Assembly (NCBI GenBank): GCA_030374765.1
Contig: JARGXX010000099.1
Location: forward strand, 248,001-312,000
Direction: 5' to 3'
From: Agarophyton chilense
Taxonomy: Eukaryota > Rhodophyta > Florideophyceae > Gracilariales > Gracilariaceae
Length of the DNA stretch: 64,000 nucleotides
In this document: piece after piece, positions 1 through 9,782 of the stretch
Layout: each line of letters opens with the position of its first letter
Position numbering within the stretch: the stretch's first letter is position 1
Notes under the pieces: generated by a model
Databases searched by the model: none
Told to the model about the DNA's origin: nothing
What the model saw: only the letters and a program-made list of their open reading frames with translations
Made by a program: the position numbers and the translations under genes

Positions 1-326
1 ATGGTCTTTTAGAGTAAATAATCCTCTAATGGGAATGTTGGTGGTTGATGCTTGAAATCTTTTAAAGGGGGAATACAGAAACACATTGATCCTTACACCG
101 CAAAAATTATATTGTAATCTTGCAGACGGGCTAATAGATAACAAAGAGGATGCTATTCGAACTATGGAAAGTAAATGGAAGGAGGATGATGAAATTGAAA
201 ACACATATATTGCTGGTACCGGCATTCATTTAATGGATACCAATCGGAAACGAAAGAAATTAGATATATCGTTGACCTCTCAAACATATCTAGGGCAATG
301 AAAAATGTGCGGAACTACTTAAAAAT

Positions 327-494
327 TCAAAGTTGTTTGTTCATAATACATAAAGTACAATGATATGGATGTTTATATATGCCACAGTGGAACAAGTAGT
401 GATTGTTCCATAGATCAACTTTTTGACATTTACCGCATTTGAAGCAACATTTTGTCAGCAACATTGATGGTCGTGTGTCAACGTGCGTGTTCAT
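327..494 (-). CDS. Small antisense Cys/His-rich frame in piggyBac copy 1
   Basis: A 55-codon frame runs from ATG (494-492) to TGA (329-327), antisense to the transposase. It contains CCFKCGKC, NNH, FHC and IYKHPYH followed by two cysteines. The same frame in copy 2 (25135-25329) is about two thirds identical over about 53 residues and keeps most of the Cys and His positions. The spacing of the second half recalls the Cys-rich finger that ends many piggyBac transposases, for example the sense-strand finger at about 50.71-50.83 kb here. It is open although the sense transposase beside it is broken. Whether it is ever made is unknown; it could be an inverted finger exon, a separate small gene, or a chance survivor. 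Confidence 0.45.
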   Translation of the reverse strand: MNTHVDTRPSMLLTKCCFKCGKCQKVDLWNNHYLFHCGIYKHPYHCTLCIMNKQL

Positions 495-727
495 GGCGTT
501 TTAGAGGCATTATCTAAAAGCATAAAACATAAGTTCAAATTACCGTAAGCCCCGTGCTAATTAAATTCGCCTTTTTTACCTGTTAGGTAAATAAAGGAGT
601 TTGACAAAACTATTGCTTTAGTATCATTTTCGTTATTGTGTCTGTGATTGAAGAAAAAGCAAATTTCTTAGACCAAAATAATTTATAGAATTAGTCGAAC
701 TCTTGTAGAGGTTTTTGAGTTACACTG

Positions 728-792
728 ATCTCAGCGAGATTTGAAACCTGTGTTTATCAGTCTCCGAGCGATCGTGAAGCTACTGAGCTGTT
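728..792 (-). repeat. tRNA-derived segment (SINE-like) in piggyBac copy 1
   Basis: Read on the minus strand, this holds an A-box-like CAGCTCAGTAG (790-780) and, about 30 bases on, a B-box-like GGTTTCAAATC (748-738). Between them is an anticodon-loop-like CTGATAA. The counterpart in copy 2 (25553-25615) has better boxes. Acceptor stems are not recognisable, so this is a tRNA-derived relic rather than a tRNA gene. Confidence 0.45.
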
Positions 793-984
793 GGTACTGA
801 AGAAAACTGTCTTAAGAATGTACTTTAAAGCAGGAGGAACATGGTTGGAAAATTAGTTTTTTACTTAGAAAATAGAATACGCCGCTGCAGTGTGGAAACC
901 AGCGATTTTTACTAATGTTTTGGAAAATAGAACTGGCCTCGTATGAGGCCAATCCTCCGGGCGTGTAGACACTAGGATCTCCGG

Positions 985-1015
985 CCACGTGTGGTGCGCA
1001 GTGCACCACACGTGG
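985..1015. repeat. Perfect 13-bp hairpin with CACGTG
   Basis: CCACGTGTGGTGC (985-997) and its exact complement GCACCACACGTGG (1003-1015) flank a 5-base loop. Each arm contains CACGTG, the core bound by bHLH and bZIP factors. It lies 35 bases outside the piggyBac terminus. It may be a small insertion or a terminal structure of another element. Confidence 0.6.
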
Positions 1016-4000
1016 CCCACACTTACACAGAATTTACAAATAGAGTATGACAAGAGACGAGCAAAATGCGAGGAGTCGACACATGGTACACAAACAGTAT
1101 CACAAAGTTTTAAACAGAATCAGAAGTGATGGTAAAATGGTCAAACTTGATGGATACAGTGTGTGATGTGGCAAGAATGGTGTCTTGAATAATTGTGAGC
1201 AATGTGTGAGCTTGTTGCAGAATAAGCGCCACAAAATGTTTGCGTTGCAAATCAGGGATCTACTAAGGGAAAGGCGTTGAATGCAGGCTACGTTGTTCAT
1301 GTATCGCTTCACGCGTGGCGACGTTGTGTTTTGCAGGTTGCATATTCCGCTGCGGCTGGCGGCGGGGACAAGAAGGGGGACGCACAGACATGCGCAGAAA
1401 AAGGAAGTGGATGGTGATCGTCGGCGTACGCTCGCGATAAAGCAATGGGTGGTGTGAAGAGGAATGATGAGGATGGTGATTTGGCGACAGTGGCGGCTGT
1501 GAGGGCGTTATGATACAGGGGGGTTGTACTGTAGCACACGTGGTTGTGTGGTAGGGATATTTCTCTGTTGGAAGTAGTATAGCACTGGATTGTACTGTAT
1601 ATACCCGGGGTGCTTGGGACTGACTATTGGTGGGGCTGGAGCGATATGAAGCGATAATGGAGGCGTCATCATACAGCATGTGAGATTGGAATGGTGAATG
1701 GCGATTGGCGATGGGCGATGGGAGATGGGCAGAATGAGGACACGAGTGACGTTGATATGTGAGAGAAGCTCGACGGACAAGAGAGAGAAATAAAGGCGCG
1801 ACGGGGGGGGGGGGTGTTTATGTGAAGGCGGGCGAGGTGAGAGCGGGGTGTGAGATGGCGGTTTGGGCATGGCGGAGTGTTTGGTTGGAGGGGGTGTTTA
1901 GATGACGGCATTGGTGTTGCGAAATGGGGGGGTTACAGGTGAAGATATGAGAGCAGGGGTTGGGGTTAGCGATGAACGTGGCTCATCGGGGGTGGGGCTG
2001 GCATGGACAGCAATGGCGAGTGGATTTGTGCGACGAGAAGCAAAACGGAAGGAAATGGTTTTTTATGAACAAGGGACGAAAAGGCGGTTGTCAAAAAAGA
2101 AAAAGGGTATCTGACTGCTGAAACGATTGGCTCACATGAGGTAGAGCGTGGCGCGTGCGGAGCAGGTGCCAAACAAAGGGGCGCGGGAGGGGGCACGTCA
2201 GCGGAAAGAATGGAGGTGGGCGATGAAGGAGAGAGAGAGAGACGCGAGAGCGACAGCGGCAGTCGGGTGGCCCGTTACAAACACGCACGCAAAGCGAAGG
2301 CAAACAGCCGCCACCAACGGCGGAGCAGGCCGCGAAGCCGCGCGCGAAACAGCGCGCCGGAGAAGCGTCAAAGCAACGCCAACCAATGCGGACAAATCGG
2401 GGGCGCATCACGGAGATACGTCGAAAATGTGATTGATGGCCAAAACACACGCGCCCAAATACAAGCACGCACGGCTCTCTCTCTCTCTTTCTCCCTCTCA
2501 CACAAACGGTAAGGTTCCTTACGCCCAAGTTGCTCGCAACGCGCACGCTTGTATGAGCTTCTCGAGTGCACGCGCAACGGGTGGCGTGCCACTCCCGCAC
2601 GCACACGTCGCGTGGCACCTGTCCTTACTAGCGTCTTTATTTATCACAGCGCGTCGACCGCCCGCTCGTGAGGCCCACATTCACTTAGGGTTCACCGAGT
2701 GGTGGAGGGCAGTGCTGGCAACGGTGGCGGCGGAGACGATGGTGCGACTCGACTCACATGGAGGCTAGCGCACAGCACAACGTGTGCGAGCAGCCGGCTG
2801 GAGCGCAGCCGCTTCTATTGCGGCCGCTTCTACTGCGGCCGCTTCTATTGCGGACGCTTCCAATGCGGACGCTTCCATTGCGGCCGCTTCCATCGCGGCC
2901 GCTTCCATCTCGCCCGCGACGGAGACGGCGCCGACTGCAGCGAGGCTGACACTGTCGCCACGCCCCCCGGAAAGCTACCGACGGCGCGCTTGTGCAAACA
3001 CGCCACCTCATCTGTAATGCTCGCTGTAAGAACAGTGGACAAGGTATCTCTCCATGTGGTGCCACACCGTGTGCGACAGCTGTCCCTGCACGCGCTTACA
3101 CGCGGCGTGCGCGCGTGGAACGCGTTTTGCGCGTGGCGTGTCCAATTGGCATATGGTAGATAACGCCCGCCCGCTTCAGCTGCGCTCTCTCCGAAACGGA
3201 CGCCTGTTTTTATTTTTGTGTACGTCGTGCTTTTTTGTTTTCGTTTCGCAGTGCATTCCGCCCGCGTGCTGGGGGGGGTGTCACTGTGTGCCGATGTGGC
3301 GCGCGCGCGCCTCTGTGCGGTGGCGCTGTGCTGTGTTGTGCTGTGCTGTACGCTTTGCTACACACACTGCGCCGCCGCTTGCTACGCACGCTGTGCTGCT
3401 TTCACTTCGACTGCCAACGCTTTTTACTCGTCGTCGCTCGGCTGTGTCCCCTCCATCCGCTCGTCCCTCGCCGCGTCGCCGTCATCGCTCACCCTTTACG
3501 TCGTTTCTAGTTTTTTCTACCATCCCATCCCTCCTCCCCTGTACCAGATATATACCCATCCCCCACCTGCTCGTTTCATCCGTGCCCAACTGCCTTGCCC
3601 TTCCTCCCCGCCTTTCGCTCCGCATCCTCTGCGTTTCCCCAACTCTTTCTCCTTCCCTTTCACACACACCCTTTGTCGCCTGCAGTTCTCCATTCCCTTC
3701 CAGCCTTCATTACTCACCCTCCTTCCCGTCCCTTCTTGTTGAAACCACTGGTCTCCTTTTGTCTCCGTGTGAAAACCCTACCCGTCGACCTGGCCCGAGC
3801 CCTTTCATCCCGTTGCTCACATTACCGTCGCCGCATATCCTGCCTCATCCATTCCGCGCCTCCCCCCTCCGCCACAGCGAAGCGCGTCCTTCTATCCGCC
3901 GCACCGCCCGTCGCAGTCCCGCCCGCGTCTGCGCCTGCGTCTGCGCCCGCGTCTCATAGTCTCCGCCCACAGTCCGCCACCTCGCGCCCCGCCGTTCCCG

Positions 4001-4035
4001 CCTCAAACACCACCGTCCGCCCCACCCCGTCAACA
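1016..4035. other. Noncoding, low-complexity stretch
   Basis: No credible gene was seen across 3 kb. Open frames exist on both strands but have skewed, repetitive composition and overlap one another. Contents are a run of 12 G (1803-1814), GA-rich (about 2228-2243) and CT-rich (about 2475-2499) tracts, a 15-bp minisatellite (2811-2915), and a strongly pyrimidine-rich stretch (about 3480-3800) that probably serves as promoter and 5' leader of the downstream HAD gene. A TATATA motif occurs at about 3549. Confidence 0.5.
2811..2915 (+). repeat. 15-bp minisatellite with NotI sites, 7 units
   Basis: Seven head-to-tail units of the form GCTTCYATTGCGGCC start at 2811, 2826, 2841, 2856, 2871, 2886 and 2901. 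Four GCGGCCGC octamers occur at 2820, 2835, 2880 and 2895. Because the unit is a multiple of three, all frames stay open and give spurious Ala/Ser or Cys/Gly/Arg repeat peptides. Confidence 0.85.
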
Positions 4036-4845
4036 ATGTGCCCAGGTCAAGTTGTGCGAACACCCCCACCTTGCGAGCTGCCCGCCGCCGTTCGGAAACA
4101 TGCGCCACTGCCATCGTGCCGTGGCTCGGTTGTCACCGAGAAGCGACCCGTACCGCCTTCGCCCACAGCGCCTTGTTCGCCGCCGCGCGAGAAATGCCCT
4201 CCGAAGCTCATGTTGCAAACCGCACGGCGGCCATGTTCCAAGACTACCGCTATCATTGATTGGGATGACACAATATGTCCGAGCACTTACTTGGCGTCGC
4301 TTGGCCTACGTGTCGATGACCGTGGTTCGCTTCCGGCTGTGCTTCGCACCCAGTTGGAACAACTGGAGGAGGCCGTTGTCGAAATTGTCAAGGAGGCGCT
4401 CAGGTTTGGCAAGGTTGTTATCATCACCAACGCCGAGGCGGGCTGGGTTGAGTTGTCGGGCCGTCGTTTTCTCCCTCGTGTCGTCAACTTTCTCGTCGAA
4501 AACGACATCAAGATAGTTTCCGCACGAACTTCCTTCGAATCCGACTATCCGGATGCACCCTCCTCGTGGAAGGTTGCCGCTTTCTCGCAGGAAGTCGCCG
4601 TCATGTTTCCGAACGAAGACGAGCTCAACGTGTTGGTCTTGGGCGATTCCATGTCTGAGCGCGATGCTGCTCATGCCTTGTCTACACGACTGCCCAACTC
4701 GAGGGTCAAGACGGTCAAGTTTGTGGAACGCCCGTCTATTGACCAACTTATGCGCCAGGTCCAACTTGTGGCACAATCGCTTCCGGACTTGGCAACTTAT
4801 GCTTCAAGTTTTGACGTCGACCTGGTCGTCTCTGCCAGCGCTTAA
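4036..4845 (+). CDS. HAD-superfamily hydrolase-like protein
   Basis: This 269-residue protein has the haloacid-dehalogenase Rossmann motifs in order. Motif I is IIDWDDT (D75, D77, T79 from this start), the nucleophile and acid/base pair. A motif II candidate is VVIITNAE in the middle. Near the C-terminus LVLGDSMSERDAA supplies the acidic Mg-binding motif IV. The first 70 residues are Pro/Ser/Arg/Cys-rich and probably disordered or targeting. The ATG at 4036 was chosen because coding character begins there. The frame is open upstream to 3595, but that part is pyrimidine-rich and low complexity. DWDDT proteins of this kind occur in many protists and are mostly uncharacterised. A phosphatase is likely; the substrate is unknown. 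Confidence 0.75.
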   Translation: MCPGQVVRTPPPCELPAAVRKHAPLPSCRGSVVTEKRPVPPSPTAPCSPPREKCPPKLMLQTARRPCSKTTAIIDWDDTICPSTYLASLGLRVDDRGSLPAVLRTQLEQLEEAVVEIVKEALRFGKVVIITNAEAGWVELSGRRFLPRVVNFLVENDIKIVSARTSFESDYPDAPSSWKVAAFSQEVAVMFPNEDELNVLVLGDSMSERDAAHALSTRLPNSRVKTVKFVERPSIDQLMRQVQLVAQSLPDLATYASSFDVDLVVSASA

Positions 4846-5259
4846 CTCTCTTCTGTCTACGTTTGTCGGCTGCGCTCGCCCTTTTCTTTCACTCTTCCTT
4901 GAGTGAGCTTCTGCATTGGGCATGAAATATGTGCGACCGCTGAAATAGGGTGGAACAGTTTGTCGTCGAAGAAACTGTGCTGTTTACATCGTGTGGAGCA
5001 ACAAGCATTCTGTCTTGTCTTTCTCTCTTTTCCTCTCCTCTAGTTGGCATTGAATTTTGCTGCGTGAGTTGTCCTTGTGTGTGCGCCCGAACATGTCTTC
5101 TCAACTGGCCAGTCATTTGTGTCACTATTGGGAGCTATTGTGTGTCAAGATATATGCCATGTCCCATTCGTGTTCCAGAAGTTGCTATCGAGTGGACTGT
5201 TGCGCATGGCTGCGGACGCCAGTGTCGTTTGAGTGGACGTTGAAAACCTGTGTTTGTGG

Positions 5260-5260
5260 T

Positions 5261-5288
<28 letters not shown>
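5260..5288 (+). repeat. (TG)n microsatellite
   Basis: About 14 TG dinucleotides in a row, in the presumed 3' region of the HAD gene. Simple repeat. Confidence 0.9.
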
Positions 5289-5291
<3 letters not shown>

Positions 5292-6339
5292 CGGGCAATT
5301 ATTTACTAAGGTTATTTGGGAAAGAAGACTGGGTGCCAGTTCGGAGGGATTTTCAGTGACGATGTGGACCTGTCTTTTCTTTTGGCTATTAACTTTTCTA
5401 ACTGACTTCGTTGGTGCACTGTTCGGCAGATGCAGGCTTGCCGTAGTTGAATCGTGAGTGCTCCGTTCCTCGTTGTAGTCGTCCTGTGTAACGGCAGCTT
5501 AGAGGTGTGTATTTTTTTCAGAAACTCCTGTGCATAATTGAAGCATAAAAACCGTCTTAACATTAAGTTTAGAGCGCCTCCTGTCCTTCCGTGCCCTTCG
5601 TGTCTGCTGCCGAAATTTTTTGCTTGATGTGGACCAACCCCTCCTGCCAGCTTGTTGCCCATTGCAGTCGTGTGGTATGGTCTCGCGAATCCTCACCTTA
5701 CGCGCGCAACTCCTGATTCTTTGCCTGACTACATTTATAATGCTAGAGCAAGAACCACCTACCGAATTCCCTTGGGTGCCGTCGACATGTCTGTCCGTCT
5801 GCATGCTGTGTCCTTTTCTGTTGCGCTAAGGCATAATTTCAAGCAGTCGGCCCCCGTTCTAAGTTTCACTCGCTCAACCTTTGTTAGACTTCAGCGTCCG
5901 TCCTTGCCCATGTTGAAAGGGAAAAAAGCACTTGCAAAGGGTATCCACTTCTAAGCTTTTGCGATACTTCTGTACATAAAGTACGTTTGTCACGTCACAA
6001 TGGTTCTGCGGTGGTCTACCACCATGGTGCATTTATAGCTGGATTGATATGTACCGTCGTAGCCCGCGTGCCGAATATCGACTGTCTCTCTCTTCGTAAC
6101 AACACACCGTCGATATATGTAGTCACATACCACCGGAGCAGCTATCTTCGTTGATTTTTTTTCACCGCCAGGAGATTTATATCACCCTTCTTGTGTCTGT
6201 GCGGAGGACTAGCACCATACGAGATAGGGTAAGACAACAGTTCCTTTTCAGTCTTCTGGCCCGCTCAAGCGTTCGATATCGCCATTTCCTTACCCTTCTC
6301 CAAAATATTGGGCGCCACATGAACTCCGCACAATTTGCA

Positions 6340-6370
6340 CACTCCGTGCATTGTCATCATGCACGGAGTG
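6340..6370. repeat. 11-bp perfect hairpin
   Basis: CACTCCGTGCA (6340-6350) and TGCACGGAGTG (6360-6370) flank a 9-base loop. It lies about 860 bp upstream of the threonine deaminase start. No function is assigned. Confidence 0.6.
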
Positions 6371-7233
6371 AGCAAGTAGACCACCCGTGCTGGGCCTTAA
6401 CGTTCAGTATCGCTAGCACGGTCAAGCCTGCTTCCGCAACAGGAATAGAGCAATCGGTAGCGAAGCTTTGCGACGGTCCTTCTCTACATTGCTAGCTTGC
6501 TAGCTTGATCTGTATTATAGCTGTAGCAGGTTTGATGAAAATGCTCGTGCTTTCTCGTTTGTGGTACGCAAGGCGATGCGCGACCAGCTCGTCCTTCCCC
6601 CGTACTGCAGGTCAGTTATAAGACACTTGATGGATAGTCGAAACGAACAGTGAATTGCATAATCGTACGCCATGAATTGGGATAAGAGGTCTGCAGACGC
6701 ATGCAGGCATCTATCTACCGCTCCGTCATTTCGTACGGTCTCAAAGGAATATAACACTCCCCGTAAAGCATACAAGAATCACAACTTTCTGATCCATACG
6801 CACGCGCCTCCAAGTAAGACCAATTCATACTACCCCTCGTATCAAAAGGAAGTTCGCGTTAAATCCCAAGTCATTGGGCATGAAAACAGTGGCACCAGGG
6901 GGTGGCAACATATTTGTTTTTGCTGACGATGACGAATCAAAAGCCGAAGATTCCCGCATTTTTGATGGAAAAAAAATCCTTGCTGAGTTCCGCTTCGCCG
7001 TCGCTGCCAGCTCACGCAACCATTCTTCATCGATACTGTGTGTATGTACAGTACTGTATCCGTGGCATATCGAGCCAAATACGCGTTCTATGCCGACTGC
7101 GGGCACCACGGTAGGTTGGGCTCGTCGAGCGAAACTGCACGTACGCCGACAAACTACTGTCACCTTCGTACCACCAAGCCACCGGAACATCCATACTTAC
7201 CGTGTGGTCTTAGTGCTAGGACTGCTTTATTAA

Positions 7234-9042
7234 ATGGATCCAATCCATCGCACAAGAAGTAGTCCTCTTTCAATAGTGGATTTCCCTGCTTTCCTTTGTC
7301 AAGGATTACACGGCATTCCAAGTTCCAAGCTTTCGTTCCAGCGAAAGGTTGCAGGTCGCCCAAAATGGTGTCTGATGGCGGCACAGCCGGCTCCTCGTTC
7401 GAGTCCTGCTTCCGATATACTCTCGGGTGTATCGACTGAATCTCGAGCCGTGGCCAAAGATGCCGATCAATGTCCCGTGTACTGCTATGTTGCCTGTTCT
7501 CCAACCCGATCAGATTACCTCGAGCGGGTCCTAAACTCACGCGTTTATGAGATTCTCAAAGAAACGCCCACGCATGTGGCTCCGCTTTTGTCTGCGAAGC
7601 TGCGGAATACTATTCTTCTCAAGCGCGAAGATACGACCCCAGTCAAGTCTTTCAAACTGCGCGGCGCGTACAACATGATGGCGAATGCGAGTAAAGACTC
7701 TTTAGCCAACGGAGTTATCGCTGCCTCCGCTGGCAATCACGCGCAGGGTGTGGCTATGGCCGCCGAGAAACTCTCAGTTTCTGCGACTATCATTATGCCG
7801 GCGGTAACACCGCAAATAAAGGTAAATGCTGTCCGCAGAAGAGGAGCAGTGGCGGTGCTGCACGGGAATACTTTTGATGACGCTCAGAAGCTTGCACTGC
7901 AGCTTGCCGAGAAGGAAGATAAGTTATTTATCCCCCCTTTCGATCATCCAGATATTATTGCAGGTCAAGCCACCGTTGCCTTGGAACTAATCAGACAGGC
8001 AGATCATCTTGATGCTGTCTTTGTACCAGTCGGTGGCGGTGGTCTTATTGCAGGAATAGCATGCGTTTTGAAACGCTTGCGCCCGGAAATTTCGGTCATT
8101 GGCGTAGAACCATACGATGCGTCTGCAATGCGTGATAGCCTTCTGGCTAAGAAGCGCATCAAGCTCAATCGCATTGGGACGTTTGCGGATGGAGTTGCTG
8201 TGGCCGAAGTAGGGAGGGAAACTTTTCGGCTTTGTACCGAACTGGTTGATGAGGTAATTTTGGTTTCGACAGATGAGATTTGCGCTGCTATAAAGGATGT
8301 CTTCGAGGACACACGCTCTATATTAGAGCCGGCTGGTGCTTTGGCTGTTGCCGGCGTAAAAGCCTATGTACAGAGGGAAGGAGTCCAAGGCAAGAAGTTC
8401 GCTGCCATCGCCTCAGGTGCAAATACAAATTTCGACAACCTAAGATATGTGAGCGAGCGTGCTGAGATTGGTGAAGGGCGTGAAGGGATTTTCGCAGTTA
8501 CAATTCCAGAACGGCCGGGCTCCTTCCAGCAGTTGATAAATGTTCTTGGTGATAGCCTGAGTATCACAGAATTCAATTATCGCTACAGTGGTAATCGAGA
8601 CGCACATGTGTTTGTGGGAACCAAAATATCTTCCAGAGATGAAGCTGGTGCTATAATGGAGAAATTAAGAAGAGCTGGTTATGAAGCGTACGACCTAACT
8701 GATAATGAAATGGCAAAGCTTCACATCAGGCACTTGGTAGGGGGAAACGCTGCTCCACGAAAATTCGACGAGAATGTATTCAGATTTGAATTCCCAGAAC
8801 GACCGGGTGCCCTTTTGAGGTTTTTGGTTCAACTCCCGATGGGCTTCAATATAACTATGTTCCACTATAGAAACCATGGAGCTGATGTTGGGAGGGTTCT
8901 CGTAGCTCTCAGTAGCAACAACAATAATGATGAAGAAGTGGAAATGAAGGAACTCGACGCTTTTGTTTCTCGCCTGGGATACGTATATACAAGGGAAGAT
9001 CACAATATAGCCTACAAGTTCTTCTTGGGGAAAAGGTGGTAA
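7234..9042 (+). CDS. ilvA: Threonine deaminase (threonine dehydratase, biosynthetic)
   Basis: This 602-residue PLP enzyme converts threonine to 2-oxobutanoate, the first step of isoleucine synthesis, normally in the plastid. The PLP-binding SFKLRGA motif gives the Schiff-base lysine at K141. SAGNHAQG (165-172) and the glycine loop VGGGGLIAG (266-274) are the fold-type II cofactor contacts. ASGANTNFDNLRYVSERAE (393-411) closes the catalytic domain. Two ACT-like regulatory modules follow, beginning near IFAVTIPERPG (419) and VFRFEFPERPG (515), as in isoleucine-sensitive enzymes of bacteria, plants and algae. The first 90 or so residues are a Ser/Arg/Pro-containing extension absent from bacterial enzymes, consistent with a transit peptide. 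The frame is full length with no break. Confidence 0.95.
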   Translation: MDPIHRTRSSPLSIVDFPAFLCQGLHGIPSSKLSFQRKVAGRPKWCLMAAQPAPRSSPASDILSGVSTESRAVAKDADQCPVYCYVACSPTRSDYLERVLNSRVYEILKETPTHVAPLLSAKLRNTILLKREDTTPVKSFKLRGAYNMMANASKDSLANGVIAASAGNHAQGVAMAAEKLSVSATIIMPAVTPQIKVNAVRRRGAVAVLHGNTFDDAQKLALQLAEKEDKLFIPPFDHPDIIAGQATVALELIRQADHLDAVFVPVGGGGLIAGIACVLKRLRPEISVIGVEPYDASAMRDSLLAKKRIKLNRIGTFADGVAVAEVGRETFRLCTELVDEVILVSTDEICAAIKDVFEDTRSILEPAGALAVAGVKAYVQREGVQGKKFAAIASGANTNFDNLRYVSERAEIGEGREGIFAVTIPERPGSFQQLINVLGDSLSITEFNYRYSGNRDAHVFVGTKISSRDEAGAIMEKLRRAGYEAYDLTDNEMAKLHIRHLVGGNAAPRKFDENVFRFEFPERPGALLRFLVQLPMGFNITMFHYRNHGADVGRVLVALSSNNNNDEEVEMKELDAFVSRLGYVYTREDHNIAYKFFLGKRW

Positions 9043-9782
9043 GGAGAACAAGAAGAAATATTCGTCTGTATAGCATACAGCACTCCTCCGGTACTCATGA
9101 AATCGTTTGCTTTTCCAGCCATTCTCGTCAAAACAGAGAACGGTAACACGAATGGGGGATTGCTAGAAATCGGATCGAACGAAGTTTAAGAAAGAGTTGC
9201 GAAGGCCTGCAATCTAATTGCAACCAACACTCTTTGCTCTTTTAGCAGAGACCTTTGATCAGCATCAAGTATCCTTTAGCTCAAAAGGAAAAATGTAGTC
9301 TCCACATCATCCGAGACCCTCTTTTTTAACAGGTGTCAGGCGGACAAGAACATTTTGCATCTAGTGCCGTTGGTATCTCACATGCATTCTGTAAGGTGGA
9401 TACGGTACCGGGTACGACGGTACTACATGTTTCTCCATGTGTAGCAAGAATAATTCTCAAAATCAGATACAAAATCTCCAGTCACGCCTTGACTTGCGGG
9501 CTATAAACTTCCAAAAATGATCTCGAAGGGAAAGACCCCAAGGCTTTTGCCGGCACCGCCCCCACATTGGATGTACAGTAAATGCTCGCAGGATCATGGT
9601 GTCCGGAATTTCATTTCTGGCAGTAACGGACTACGATTGCTTTCTAACCTTGAGATAGTTCATACCCAGCTGGTTTGATCAGGTTTCTAGCCCTTACCAT
9701 ATATTAGTAAACGTATATGGTTCACTGAGGAGGCCCTGAAGAGGTGCACACAAGATTGTGTCAAATCCTTGCCTTCGGCGGT
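9043..9782. other. Intergenic region, nothing recognised
   Basis: This 740 bases between two plus-strand metabolic genes has no coding frame with domain character. It should contain the 3' UTR of threonine deaminase and the promoter of the FGGY kinase. Short local repeats of GGTAC near 9400-9425 are the only structure noticed. Confidence 0.5.

Larger units (their letters stand above)
1..950 (+). mobile_element. piggyBac-type DNA transposon fossil, copy 1 (right part)
   Basis: The window opens inside a decayed transposase reading frame. The first 300 bases align with the end of the transposase in copy 2 (about 24.82-25.10 kb). Shared stretches include the ends of the MTLNHNFYCSLAGG-like segment and the TNRKRRK tail. 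Bases 300-950 then follow copy 2 collinearly through its noncoding tail and end at the palindrome GGCCTCGTATGAGGCC (935-950), which marks the element terminus in both copies. The sense frame has stops and frameshifts, so this is a dead copy; its left part lies outside the window. Identity to copy 2 is moderate, so the two are old, independent insertions. Assignment to piggyBac rests on copy 2, where more of the transposase is readable. Confidence 0.7.
4846..7233. other. Noncoding stretch between HAD gene and threonine deaminase
   Basis: No convincing gene was seen in 2.4 kb. Short frames on both strands overlap and show no recognisable domain. It holds a (TG)n microsatellite (5260-5288), an 8-bp inverted repeat (ATATCGAC 6075-6082 / GTCGATAT 6109-6116) and an 11-bp hairpin (6340-6370). 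The first part is presumably the 3' UTR of the HAD gene and the last few hundred bases the promoter of threonine deaminase. A small intron-containing gene cannot be excluded. Confidence 0.5.

Noticed and set aside
2433-3163. Overlapping frames of 60-150 codons with Ala/Ser or Cys/Gly/Arg repeats
   Set aside because: They are translations of the 15-bp minisatellite in several frames at once and have no coding character outside it.
3054-3959. Frames of 170-300 codons upstream of the HAD gene
   Set aside because: Composition is set by a pyrimidine-rich tract; three frames are open together and none shows a domain.
3595-4035. N-terminal extension of the HAD protein from the upstream in-frame ATG
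   Set aside because: The 147 extra residues are Pro/Ser-rich translation of a CT-rich leader; the start at 4036 was preferred, although the longer form cannot be excluded.
6825-7233. Two overlapping frames of about 120 codons on opposite strands before threonine deaminase
   Set aside because: No recognisable motif, mutually overlapping, and placed where the promoter of the downstream gene should be.
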